A DNA stretch of 64,000 nt. It comes from Struthidea cinerea. Lineage: Eukaryota > Chordata > Aves > Passeriformes > Corcoracidae. Shown in pieces: positions 22,601-33,720 of the stretch. Positions within the stretch are counted from its first letter, which is position 1; each line of letters opens with the position of its first letter. Below the pieces are notes generated by a model that saw only the letters and a program-made list of their open reading frames with translations, did not search any database and was not told the DNA's origin. The position numbers and the translations under genes are program-made. The stretch is taken from positions 277,847 through 341,846 of the forward strand of contig VZTI01000601.1 of assembly GCA_013397865.1 (NCBI GenBank), written 5' to 3'.

Positions 22601-25600
22601 TGCACGGTCTGCTCAAACAGGGCAGTGCACCATTATCAGCATTTTGCTTTTAAATATTGCTGGTTTTCTAACTATTTTAGCAACGAATGGCTTCCACCCT
22701 GAGCTTTTCACATTTCTGTTTTAGCCCCTGGACAAACAGTCATAGCTGTTACGAAAAGTCTTCTGAATTATCAAGTGCCCCGCTCCAGGGACTGGTGCTG
22801 TGGGAAAAGGATGAAATCACTATCAGAGTCCCATCCCTCCTAGATGATTCTCCACACCTGGCAAGACCCTCCACAGAGACAGGCCTTGGCACTGAGCAGA
22901 TGTGCCATGATTCAATTTCTCCCCTCTTTGTCCCTGGAAGGACAAACTGCTCAGCTCTCAGTCATCCATCCCTCCCAGCCCTCCCAGCTCCCCCCAGAAG
23001 TGATACAGGCCTCAGTCCTGGGTGTCCTCTGGCCATGTCTGTCCTTTCAGCAAATGGAGCATCCTCGGGAAAGAGTGGTCCCCACTCGTGTTGCAGTCCT
23101 TTAGCACAGTGACCTGATCACAGATTTCATCTGCTGAACATTCCTTTTTGGAAAATCCAAACTTCAAGGTTAATGCAGCCGTTTTGATGTCTTTTGGTAC
23201 CTACTGTCCACCAAAGCACCAAGTTATTCTTTCCTATTTGTCCAAGATCGTGGCATCAATAAGAACTGAAATGTCATTGTCTATGGGAAGATTCCTTTGC
23301 CACCAAACAAACCCCAGAAAATTCCCTGCAGGAAAACCTCGCAGAGCAGTTTTCCCCAGTATTTACCCAGAATATTTACTAAAGCAGTGTTTAAGAAAGG
23401 CCTGTTGTTCTGCACGGGGCACTGGGGAGGGCCACATCTCCTGCCTCCCAATCAAATAAACCCTGAGCAGCTGTGGAGCTGAAGGAATATTTCACTCAGC
23501 TGCAGCCCGAGAGGTGCGAGAGCTCCCCGGGATTTGAATTCCTCCTCCACCTTTGTGCAGCAGAAAATGGAAATGAAGGAACTGCTCTATTGCTTTGGCA
23601 GGCGATTCAGCTTTTTTGTGCTGCATCCTGACAATTAATTTGCATTATTACAACTGTAGGAAAAGCTGCAGTTGCAAATCTCTGCTGCTGTGGGGTCGGT
23701 GGGGAAGCTGGAGGAGGACTCTGGCAGCTGCTCCCCCAGGCACAGAGCCTGGGGCAAGGCTCTGTTCTAGCCTGGCCTGGATTCCCACAGCACACCCGGG
23801 CTGTGAGAGGAGCTCCGGAGCTGCTGCCTCCTCCCTGCCCCTGCACAGAGAAGTAGGAAAAAAAAGTTCCTTGCATGCATCTCCTTCCCAGCGCTCCTAT
23901 GCGGGGTTAAGCATATTCCAACCCACGGTCCCATAAGGGACTGTGCTGGGGCACGACCCTACAGAGGGGTTCCCCCAGGGCTGCCTTCCTGGGAGGGGGG
24001 CTGCACACGGATTCCCTGCACAGGGAAGCAGCTTAGAGAGAAATGTGAGGGGAAAAAGACTTTACAGGAAAGAGATGAGCATGTAGATTCCTCACCAGTA
24101 ATTCCATTAGGGATTATTAAATCTACTACCCCTAAATAAGGTCAGAGGGTTTTTTCTGTTCCCAGTGTATCCCTCTGCTGCCTGTTTCCTCTAGGCAGGC
24201 ACCAGCACCAAGGTTCTCTGGACGTGTTTTTCCTGAATCCGTTTTCTTTTCAGCAAAGCAGCTTCTCAAAATAAAGCAAATTCCCAACTTTGTGTTCTGT
24301 TGGCTGCAAAGCATCAGAGCGTGAAGTGATCATAGAGGAATCAGGAGGAAACCTTGTATTTCTCGTATGCAGTAACAGACATTCCAGCAGGTGCAGAGTA
24401 TGATTGTGAGCTGGAGTCAATGCTGCAAACAGCAGACAGGTTTTGGGGGATGAAATCTGTAATTCTTCAGCAAAGGAGAAGTCTCCATCCTTCCCCTGCC
24501 AGTGGCACTGCCCAGACCTGTGTGCCAAAGGAAATAACACGCAGAGACTCCGGCACTCCCAAATGAACTTGGCCTCCCAAATTCACTCCCTCTCTCGAGT
24601 TTTCCACTCCGAGTTTTGTATCTTCTGCACCCTTATATGCAACAGTGGTGCTTCCACAGAGAGAAACCCCCTCCCAAGGAAATGGGGGGTGTTACCACCC
24701 TGTTCCCTGGGTTTTGTTGTAGCAGAACAGCTTTGGGTGGTCAACGTGGACACCGTGCTCCAAAAATAACCCAGCTGGTACCAGCTCTATCCTGCCACAG
24801 CCAGGAGCTCCCCACTGCCACATCCCAAACAGGTAATTCTGAGAACCCTCAGTTTCAGCTTCACCATCTGCCCCTCTGACAGCCAAATTCAGTTTCTGGG
24901 CAGATTAAGAGTTATCCCATATGTTGAGGGATACCAGATCAATTTAAGGTGTGATTTTAAGCGACTGAAAAAGAATTCACATTTCGAACCAGGCTTTTTC
25001 CAGTTTAATTTCTATCAGAGTTTCAAATGAAACTGGAAGACAAAGTTGGCACGCCTCCACTTCCAAATGGACTTTGCCTCATTCATTTAATTACTGACCC
25101 AGTCACAAAGCCAGGACAGCAGAACGTGTGGAATTGCAGCTCTTTCAGTGTAAAATCCACTGGTGTAGCACAAACCCCCAGTGAACACCAGGACATTCTC
25201 TGTCCCTTGTTGCTGTCCTACCCTCCTCCATACAAAGATCAGGAGCACTCATAAAGCTCAGCTTCCAGGCTGGAAAATAGAGAATAATTCTGCTGCTAAC
25301 AGGTCTGTCAAGAGCAATGCCAACATGCTGTACACCCCATCCCCTCACAGGAAGGAGAACAAGCTGAGCACTCCCATCCTGGCTCACCAGCGGGTGGAGC
25401 TGGGGTTAAATGTCAGACTCATCAAGGGCGTAGCAAGGAAGCTCCATCCCCATCACGCTTACAAAGAAGAAGAGAGGCAATGCAGGAAGAGAGGAAGGCA
25501 CAGGGAAGCAAATAAATAAGGACAATGCACAATTTATGAAGACAAGAAGGTAGTAAGTGCTACTCACCCGGAGTGTAAATTGGTATTGATGTCACAGCAC

Positions 25601-26019
25601 AGCCCAGCCAAAAAATAATGATGATGATAATTTAGGGCTTGCACTATATCTCACTCAAGCCACAGTCCTACCCAACAGCAACTCTCACCCTGCCACTTTC
25701 CTCCCTTTCCCTATTCATTGGTGTCCTCCTAAATCAAATACACTCGATGTTGATTTGATTATATTTCCTTATTTTATTTACCATCCATTGCTCACTCCTC
25801 TCCTGTCCTCTCGGGCCCTCAGCGGGTGTCTCAGGGACGTTCTGGTCCCTGGCAGTGGCAGAGGAACAAACCTGTCCCGAGGCCACAGCAATCAGAATGC
25901 TCAGGTTGTGGAGGATTCCTGCATCCTTCCCAGCCCTCATCTGTCATGCTTTAATCTCGCCTCGTTTATGCCTCAGCTCCTGGCTCCCCACTCCTGCCTC
26001 CCCAGGTTTATGGCCCTGA

Positions 26020-26250
26020 CTGACTTCCCTCCTGTAACATTTTACTGCTCCGTTATGGGCCCTCGGGGGCCTCATTTACACAAGTGCTGTTTTTGCTATA
26101 GTTAAGCCTAATTCACTGGGTTACAGTTTGCTCTCAGTTCCCAGGCTCCTCTCTCCTGCGCGGAGCCAAAGGATTTTCCTGCGGACAGGAGATTGTAATA
26201 TTATTAATTTTTAAAGTATTAATCCCCTTTTAGGTGTTTCAAAGTCTGAA
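26020..26250. promoter_or_regulatory. Candidate conserved non-coding element
   Basis: Contains TAACATTTTACTGC, CCGTTATGGGCCC, TATAGTTAAGCCTAATTCAC and then GATTGTAATATTATTAATTTTT, followed by AAGTATTAATCCCC. Dense ATTA/TAAT and TAATCC (paired-type or OTX-like) strings suggest developmental regulatory DNA. This is inferred from composition only. Confidence 0.22.
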
Positions 26251-27129
26251 TTAAATCCTCCCCCTCCATACAGCACAATTTTTCCTGTTTCTCCTGGGCG
26301 TGCCTGTGCCCCTGGTCCCCTGTAAGGGCTGGGGGACCTCGAGAAGGAGCCTGACTCTGGAATCTGCTCTCGTCATCCATTTGATGTTCTGTGGGAATGG
26401 CAGAGCAGTCCTGGGGAAACCTTGGGAGCCAGGTGTGTCCCTGCGTGTGCCTCCAGTCCAGCTGACAGGATTCTGCTCCTCAAATGTTTGTGTTCTTTCT
26501 TTTTTTCTTTTCTAGATTTATTTTCACTTTGTCATTAGGGAATTAAATCCTTTCCTTGTCATTTACGTTCATTTCTTCCCTAAAGCTCTGTGTGGGCACT
26601 CCGTGACCATTAGAGATCCACCTTCCTAATAAACACCGAGGTACAGACACAGGTAAGCGCACACAGATAAGATAAATTGGAGTGGCTAAATGATTCATTT
26701 CAGTAAATCTCCCTAACCAAGGCTCATTTCCCAGTGCTGCTTTCTTCCACAGCTCCAGCTCCAGCTGGGGCTCCCATTTATTTTGTTTATGGACCAGTTT
26801 TCGTATCAAACCACAGGACAATCGATGTCCTTCTCTGCTCTGACTGAGCCCGAACCACGGAATCACCTGCAGAGAGGCAGAGGGTGCACAAAGGCCACCT
26901 GGCCAAGGCCAGGGCTGTGCCTGTGGTCCTAAAGCAGAGGAGAGAGGTGGGGCTGTGGAGAGCGGGGTTCTCCACAGGTAACTGATCCTCTGCGAGGTGA
27001 CCTGGCTGGGGTTTGTGCCCAACAAGACTCAAACTGCCTAAAGAAATAAAGAGAAGCTCCACGCTGGAGTCCCACTACAACCTCCCGCGTGCCAGGATGC
27101 AGACTCTGTTTAACTCTGCTCCAGTGAAC

Positions 27130-27312
27130 TACTGAGCACCAGCTTAATCCCAAATAGCGCCGTAACAGTGCCAATTACCTGAAAAGGGAAACACGAGTTT
27201 GTAAATAATGCTGTCTTCTGCCATTCTCTGTTATTTCACAGGATCAAAAGCTTATTGCCGGTGTTTATTAGATTTCCCAGCCTATTGCAAGAGATAAATA
27301 GGTGTTTGTAGC
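27130..27312. promoter_or_regulatory. Candidate conserved non-coding element abutting a MIR relic
   Basis: An AT-rich, low-complexity-free block with CAGCTTAATCCC, GCCAATTACCTG, TTTGTAAATAATGC (forkhead-like TAAATA), CCGGTGTTTATTAG and CTATTGCAAGAG. It runs directly into the MIR-type relic that begins near 27316. Motif content suggests an enhancer; there is no direct evidence. Confidence 0.25.
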
Positions 27313-27315
27313 TTC

Positions 27316-27420
27316 CCCCTATTTTCTCTGAGAGATAAACTGTGGCACAGACAAATTAAATGAGCTGCCTGAGGTCATACAATGAACGGTTTGGGAACTG
27401 CATCACTGGACCAAATCTTT
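27316..27420 (-). repeat. MIR-type ancient SINE relic (core and tail)
   Basis: Read on the plus strand, the segment follows the reverse complement of the MIR consensus as I know it: a CCCC-ATTTT start, then GATAAACTGTGGCACAGA (consensus GAGGAAACTGAGGCACAGA), AATTAAATGAGCTGCC (AGTTAAGTGACTTGCC), GAGGTCATAC (AAGGTCACAC), and a diverged GGCAGAGC/GATTCGAACC region ending near CCAAATCTT. The order and spacing match over about 100 bases. Tails of this type are shared by ancient amniote MIR, L2 and L3 families, so the subfamily is uncertain. Confidence 0.72.
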
Positions 27421-30400
27421 TCTCCTCATTTCTGTGTTTCTGAAAGGCAAACCCTCCAGGGCTTGGGCACATACTGCCAAACGATCTCCCAAAATTACCA
27501 GTACTGGCACAGCTCCATTCCTACAGACGCTGTGAACAGAATCAGACCAGTCGTTATCTTAAGTGGTAACAAACAAAACTAAACCCAGAAATGAAAAGCC
27601 AATCCCAAGCATTTAGGGGTCAGAGCAGAGGAAGAGCTCAGGGTGCTGAGGTTCTGATCCGGGCAGGGGCTTCTGGCTGCAGTGGGATTCCACAGAAATT
27701 ACCTCCCTCAGGTCCAGCTTATTTGGGGATTTTTATTCTTTTTTCTTAACTTCTCTTCTTCGGCAACAATGGCCAAGAACAGCCCTCTAGCTGGTGTAGG
27801 CAGGAGAGAAACAACCCATTAGGAATTCCTGCAAAGCTGCCTTGTTTCAGGCCACAGAAACCACACCGAATGTATTTAGCAGTTAAAAATGATGCTATTG
27901 CATGTTTCTATTCAGTGGGAAAGACTCCAGCTCCAGACTCCTTCGTCAAACCCTGTCAGGTGCTCTGCTGGCAGCTCCCTGTGGGATCTGGGCACTCAGA
28001 TCCCAGCCCCAGAGCAGGCTCACAGTGCACAAAATACATTCCAGGAAGAATTGTGTCCTGCCATTCAGCCAGCACTGGCCAGGGGCTGCTGCAGATGGAT
28101 AAATCCCGTGTAGCTGGAGCCCTGGAATAGCCGGGTTCCTACTCAGCACCCAAACCTGAATGTTTCCACACTTTTCCATGGAAAAAGTGGGATATATTCC
28201 ACCATTCCTATAGGCACCAAGTACGACAGACATTGCACAACACTGTGGAGACTTGGACTGGTAAAAGTGACTGTCCCTCCCCTCGGGGAGCTCAGCTCAC
28301 TGACTCCACCAGACCTATTTATGTGAGCAATAATTACTTCTCTGAATAAGGGATTAAATCTCCAGCTATTAGACTCTAAAGTAAAAGCCCAAATGACAGA
28401 CACTAATCTCTTCAGGGTATAAAAGTAGTTTTTAGATGGTGCATTAACTGGCTGTGTGGCATCATCCAGAGTCCCATGCCATGCTCGGAATGTGTGTGCC
28501 CCGTGTCCTGCCAGAGCCTGAACCGCAGCCACGGGGACGGCAGGAGCACCTCCCCATTCCCCAGCTCCTGCCCAGCCACGAGGAGCACAAGGTGGGAGTG
28601 CGGTGGGCTCCTGGATGTGCCTGGATCTTTGTAGTAGAAATGTCAAACAATTCATTTTCTGAAGTGGATATTCTGGGAGAGGGGTGAGTTGGTCCAGGTT
28701 TAAGGGGTCTGTGACTGTGGAGACTTGAGAGAGCTCTGGAGACAAAGCGTTCTAAAGACACCGGAGATGACACCCTATGAGGTTTTTCAGGGCTAAAGAT
28801 GTAGTTGTGTGGACTTAGAGGTGGTACAAAAGCACCTACTGCAAGCTTAGGAATCTTTTATGTCACCCCATTCTCTTGGAGAGGAAAGGACCCAACGTTC
28901 CAGCATTCCATTTGCAAAAACTGAATCCCAAGTGAGAAAGAAGTGTTGCAAACCTCACTTCTTCATGATCCTAGTGAGCATCAGCAATGCAGAGCAGCTT
29001 TGCTTTGCAAGTTCCTTGTGCTCCAGGCAGGAGATTTCACTCCCTGTGTTCAGTGAACTTGGAATAATAAAGGGAAAACTTAAATAAAAAGTTCCACCTG
29101 AGAGGCAGGTGCTGCAGAGCAGTGAGTGAGTGGGAAAGTGGGCAAAGGATTGATGAAGGCCATTCCAGCCTTTCTTCAAAGGATCTAAACCCAGCAGCCG
29201 TGCCCTAACGTGAGAGGCTCTCTGATCATCCCATTCTCAGATAAGCAACACCTCTGGCACCAAAATGTGGCCATTTTTCCCCAACAAACCTGGGGAATAT
29301 TTATCCACGTAGCACACACTCCAAGGGGTTAAAAGCCATTTTGTTCTGGATCCATTGTGTGTGACTCAATTCCTGAAGCACTGAGTTACAAGCCATAAAC
29401 CCTGTCGTGATTTACTTTGTGGAAGATAACACAGAGCCAGCTTCTCCCCGTGTCTGTTCGGCTGCCTTTTGGAGGCATTTGTGCAGCCGCTGCACGGCTC
29501 AGTGACTCCCAAGTCGGAGCACACATGGAAAATCCCTGTCAGAACGGCCCAGGAGAGGGAAGGAGGAAAGCTCCGCTCAGCACCAGGCTCGGTTCTCTCG
29601 TGGCTGTCCCTGTCCCCATCCCCAGGGGCTTCCATGCCCTCCTTCCCTGCCTCCCTGTGCTGGGAACAGAACAGCAAAAGCATCACCCCCACACCCATTT
29701 TGGGGGGAAAGGGAAGGGAGGGGTCCCAGGGGAGCAGAATGGATTCAGTGTCCACACTGCCAGGTTCTTTTATCCTGTTTCACTCCAGTAAAAGCCTCAA
29801 TTAACTCCACATTAATTATTAAATCAGAACAATGTGTCTTTGGGTTCCAGCAGCTAAATTCTGGTACTGCTGTTCCTTTGGGGAGCTTGGCTCGTTTTCC
29901 AGCTCAGGACATAAATATCTTCTGTTAGGGAGTTCCTGGGCTGTTGTTTTTATTTTTCTCTCTGTGGGAGCACTTTTAATCACAGTATCTCATGCACACA
30001 CAGAGGGAACATTTCTGGGTTTGCTGCACATTAAAAACATTTTCCATCTCACACACAGCCTCCAACAGGTGCTACAAGCACAGCCCTGGAGTTTCACTCC
30101 CAAGGAAGCTCTCAGATGAAGGCTCTCCAGGAAACTGGAAGCCACCTCTGGAAGGGGCTCCTTCCTTTAAAATGGAGTTCTGGGTTCCAGGTACATCTTA
30201 TTCCATAATTCTACAGCTGCTTCCCTCCCTGCTCTGTGGATGACCCAAGGAATTCTACAAAGTAAGGCCAGAGTAGAAATATTTGCCTTTTTCTGACACC
30301 ATTGGTGCCAGACACACACTCAGAGGCGGTTCTCAGTTGCTCCCTGCTGGTCCTGTCTCACCGAGCAGAGCCCCAACCTCTCATTTCCTCAAACTCTCAT

Positions 30401-31345
30401 TTCTCAGACTCTTGTCCTGTAGGAGATTCTGATCACACTTTCTGCTTTCTTGCCCCAGATTATTTTGGAGAGGAATGGCTTTCTTAACATCTCCCAGAGT
30501 CTCTCCCCAGTACACATTTCCCTCTGCTGAGGGACTGCCGGGCCAGGTTAGGGGAGAGCTTTAAAAACCTTCTGAACTTGAGCAATCCCGGGCAGCTTGT
30601 GCTTATTTTTCATTTTTTGTAACTGCTTATAGTCCCAAATTTTTTTAAAATTTTCTCTTTTTTTGGCACAGGACTGATAACATGCCTAATGCCTGAAGAA
30701 AAGTGGGAATACTGAAGGATTGGGAATGCCTAAATTTATGGCAGGATTAGTCGGAGTTTTATCCTGCTTGACACAGAGAACTAACATTAAGAAGGACATT
30801 CCAGTCCTTCCAGACATTATCTCCTGCTCCCTCTGTAAAGAATGCAGAAATAAAAGATTGCATTTACAAAACGTTTAAGACATTCTTTTGAGATATCCCA
30901 GTCGCAGTATGTTTGCTGCATAATTCCATAATAACGTAAAAAATTCATAAAATAATTAAATAAAAAGTCTAATTCTTTTCTTGCTTACATCAGTTTTACA
31001 AAAAGCAACATTAATTAAAAGAGAGCCAAACCCAAAGAAAATATTTGGTGAGATCTCATTTCACTGTGAGCCACAGGAATTAACACTGAGCTTAATGGAG
31101 TAGGACCAACACCAGAACACCTCAATCCTCCACAGAGCCACATCATTCAGGGGCTGCTCAGGCACTGGCTGACAAAATCGGCATTTTACCCCGGGGTCAT
31201 TTACCCCGGGACAACATCCCGGCCCTGCCCGGGCACCGGCGGGGAGGATAAAAAGGCTCCCTGGAAGCGGCNGGTCGGGAATTCCGGGCCGCGCTGTCCC
31301 CGGGATGTCCCCAAAGCTCGGGGGAAACTGAGGCACGGGGTGACG

Positions 31346-31389
31346 GGGACAGCGCGGGGACAGCGCGGGGACAGCGCGGGGACAGCGCG
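31346..31389. repeat. 11-bp tandem array, 4 copies
   Basis: Four perfect copies of GGGACAGCGCG start at 31346, 31357, 31368 and 31379. The unit length equals that of the array at 9409-9452 but the sequence differs. Confidence 0.93.
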
Positions 31390-31396
31390 GAGCCTC

Positions 31397-31421
31397 CCCA
31401 GCCCAGCCCAGCCCAGCCCAG
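31397..31421. repeat. (CCCAG)5 pentanucleotide repeat
   Basis: Five perfect CCCAG units are followed by a degenerate CCCGG, directly after the 11-bp array. Confidence 0.92.
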
Positions 31422-33639
31422 CCCGGAGCTGTCTGGTTCTCCTCAGTAACAGCAAAACTCTGGCGTGGCCGAAGCAAAACTTCTCCAAATTTGAACTTCC
31501 CCAGTGCTGCTCGAGACACACACTGCGAACAAGTCGATTGGAAATAGATTTTGGGAGCGAGAGCTTCCCCAAGGGCCGCATTCCCCTCGCTCCCTTCTCC
31601 CTTTTATCCCGAGCCAGCATCGCCCCTCCCTGATGGTAACACACTGCTGGGAAAGGCATCAAGGGAATTCATCCCTCCCTGATATTTCGGGTTGATTTGC
31701 TGATATCTCAATAGTATTATTCCTACAAAACTGATCAAGAAGTTCAACAGTCTGGCTGTGAAATAACGAGAAAGAGGACGGGTTTTGTCCAGTGGTGGTG
31801 CTGGCTAAGGAACTGTGCATCTCCATGGATTTGTGTCTGCTGCAGCAGCTTCAGGTGACAATTACTGCGTGTTCCAGTACCGAACATTGAGCTGCTGGTT
31901 CAATGCTACGTGGAGATGGTGCCTGCAGAAAGAATCACTGCTGCTGCCTGGGTATCTGACCGGTGCAAATCTGAATCCTGCACCAAAAGGTTTTGCTGGG
32001 AGGGAGAATATCCTTGCCCTGCCTTTTCAATATTCCTTTGGTATAGGCTCTTTCCACCAAATTCCTTCCCAGACAGAAACAGCTTAATTTGTCTTTGGTC
32101 AAACACCAGTGAGGAGAACTGAGTTATGCTGGAGGCAGATTTATCACAGGAAATCTCTCGCCACCAGCACCTGAGCTGAGCAATTATACTTTTAATAATA
32201 ACTTACACATAATAGCTCAATACGCGGAATCGAGCATTGATGTTTTTCCATGCCAACCTGCAAATTACTGCATTATGACTCTCCCATCGTGTCTCCAATT
32301 TTTTATCATCAGACTTTTCCCCTTCTTTGCTACACTCTGCTGATGCAGACAGGGATTCAGGAGGGCTGACTGAGCTTTTAACCACGCCATTGATGAAAAT
32401 ATTTTTGATTGCCTATTAATAGAACCTCTCTGCTGCCTCCTCCCCAAAGGCTGGTTACTGCTGGTGGTAACATGACAACACTCAAAACTCAGTGATTACT
32501 TGAAAATTACAGGTTTGGATGAGAACTCAGTTTCACTCAAGGATGTTTCATACCACAATGATCTAAAAAGAGCTGGGTTTTGTGAGTGATCAGTGCTCTT
32601 AATTTTCCCACTTATTTTGCAGCTGCCTCTTTGAATAATTGGGGGTTACAGGGCAGGCACATGGCGCTTGTTCCTTTACCTTCCTATCATACAGCATCAT
32701 TGCCCTTTATTTCTTACCTTTGTCTATCAATCTTTGTGGGTTTATATATATATGTGTATTTTTTTAATCTGTTGAATTGGAAACAACATTTTCTAAGACA
32801 TGATTTAACCCGTAATAAAAGTGGACAACCTGTGCCTTAAAGAGCATAAGCAGAGCCCCCAATGGCTTCAGCAGAGCCCATTTATGTGTTTGAAGGACAG
32901 AATCCCTGTCTCTCTCATCAGCCAAATCCGAAGCAAAAGGAAGAGCCATTGGGTGGTTGCACGTTTTCCTCGCTGCGGTGCAAGCTATGGGATTTGGTAA
33001 TTTGTTTGGGGCTATTAAATATGCATGACGGTAAAAACCCCAACACTGCCCATGAATATGAATCACAGAGGGAAGTTCTGCAGCTGAAGACCCAGCACTG
33101 GGAGCAGTGTCCACAGGCTCTGGCAGCGACCTGCTGAGTCACTGTCACATTCCTGCCTCTCACTTTGGGGCAGTGACGGTGAAGATTTACTGGAAGGGTT
33201 GAAGAAGCTTCAGTGCACCTTCCACCCAGATTTTTGCCCTCCCCAAGTCCTGCCTCTGCCCAGGCTGCTGCCTGGGGGCCCTGGCACAGGGGTTTGGGTG
33301 CTTGCAGGGCCACACGCTGTCCCCTCTGCAGCCCCACTCTCACACCCCACCCCACGAGTGCCACGGTGGGCAGGGGGCTCCTGGGTGGGCACAGCTGTGT
33401 TCACACCAGGGCTGCATCTGTCCCTGGAACGCCCGATTCCCTGATTCCCTGCGACACATCCACAGTCCAAGGAGAGGCCTAAAATGGAGAAGCCCAAGGC
33501 TGTTTGTTTCACTGCCTTTCCCCTTAAAATGATGTCAAAAATCAAGATGTTTCTGTGAACTCTTTTAGACAAACGCGCACTCTCAGTTGATCATTTTGCA
33601 AACCAGAGCCTCCAAGAGCCCAGCTTTGTATCACCAACA

Positions 33640-33720
33640 TAAAAGTCATCAATTTTGCATTTTAATTGACCACAGGAGCAGTCAAAATTTACATATGCAG
33701 GAGATGCAAAAGAGTTAATG
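33640..33720. promoter_or_regulatory. POU/octamer-like motif cluster
   Basis: Three octamer-like half sites occur within 80 bases: ATTTTGCATTTTAATTG (AATGCAAA on the minus strand, next to a homeodomain AATT core), ACATATGCAGG and GATGCAAAAG, followed by GTTAATGAATAC. POU-domain and homeodomain factors commonly use such combinations. There is no direct proof of function. Confidence 0.28.

Larger units (their letters stand above)
22601..31184. other. Unique non-coding DNA, no gene recognised
   Basis: About 8.6 kb without a supportable gene. It contains the candidate elements near 26.0 and 27.2 kb, a MIR-type relic at 27.3 kb, a TATAAAAG string at 28418-28425 with no other promoter context, and a notably AT-rich stretch at 30590-31030 with many ATTAAT/AATTAA strings. 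Open frames are short and unfamiliar. Confidence 0.55.
31185..31430. promoter_or_regulatory. Small CpG-rich patch with TATA-like motif
   Basis: About 245 bases with a high local CpG count, flanked on the left by AT-rich DNA. The 11-mer TTTACCCCGGG is repeated at 31185-31195 and 31200-31210. A TATA-like GATAAAAAGG (31247-31256) follows, so a start site about 30 bases downstream, near 31278, would suit a plus-strand core promoter. The patch also has several CCCGGG palindromes, a single N at 31272 and two tandem arrays. It could be a small promoter or a GC-rich repeat cluster. No exon is recognised downstream. Confidence 0.4.

Noticed and set aside
21942..22724. Frames of 168-224 codons across the N gap
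   Set aside because: They are open only because N cannot be read as a stop and the flanks are GC rich.
28169..28190. Imperfect inverted repeat around CCATGG
   Set aside because: The stem has a bulge and fewer than eleven pairs, which is expected by chance in 64 kb.
28418..28425. TATAAAAG, a consensus TATA box
   Set aside because: There is no GC-rich promoter context, initiator or downstream exon. Such octamers are expected by chance.
31320..31337. GGGGGAAACTGAGGCACG, matching a MIR tail fragment
   Set aside because: The match is only about 16 bases and sits inside a GC-rich patch with no collinear MIR sequence on either side.
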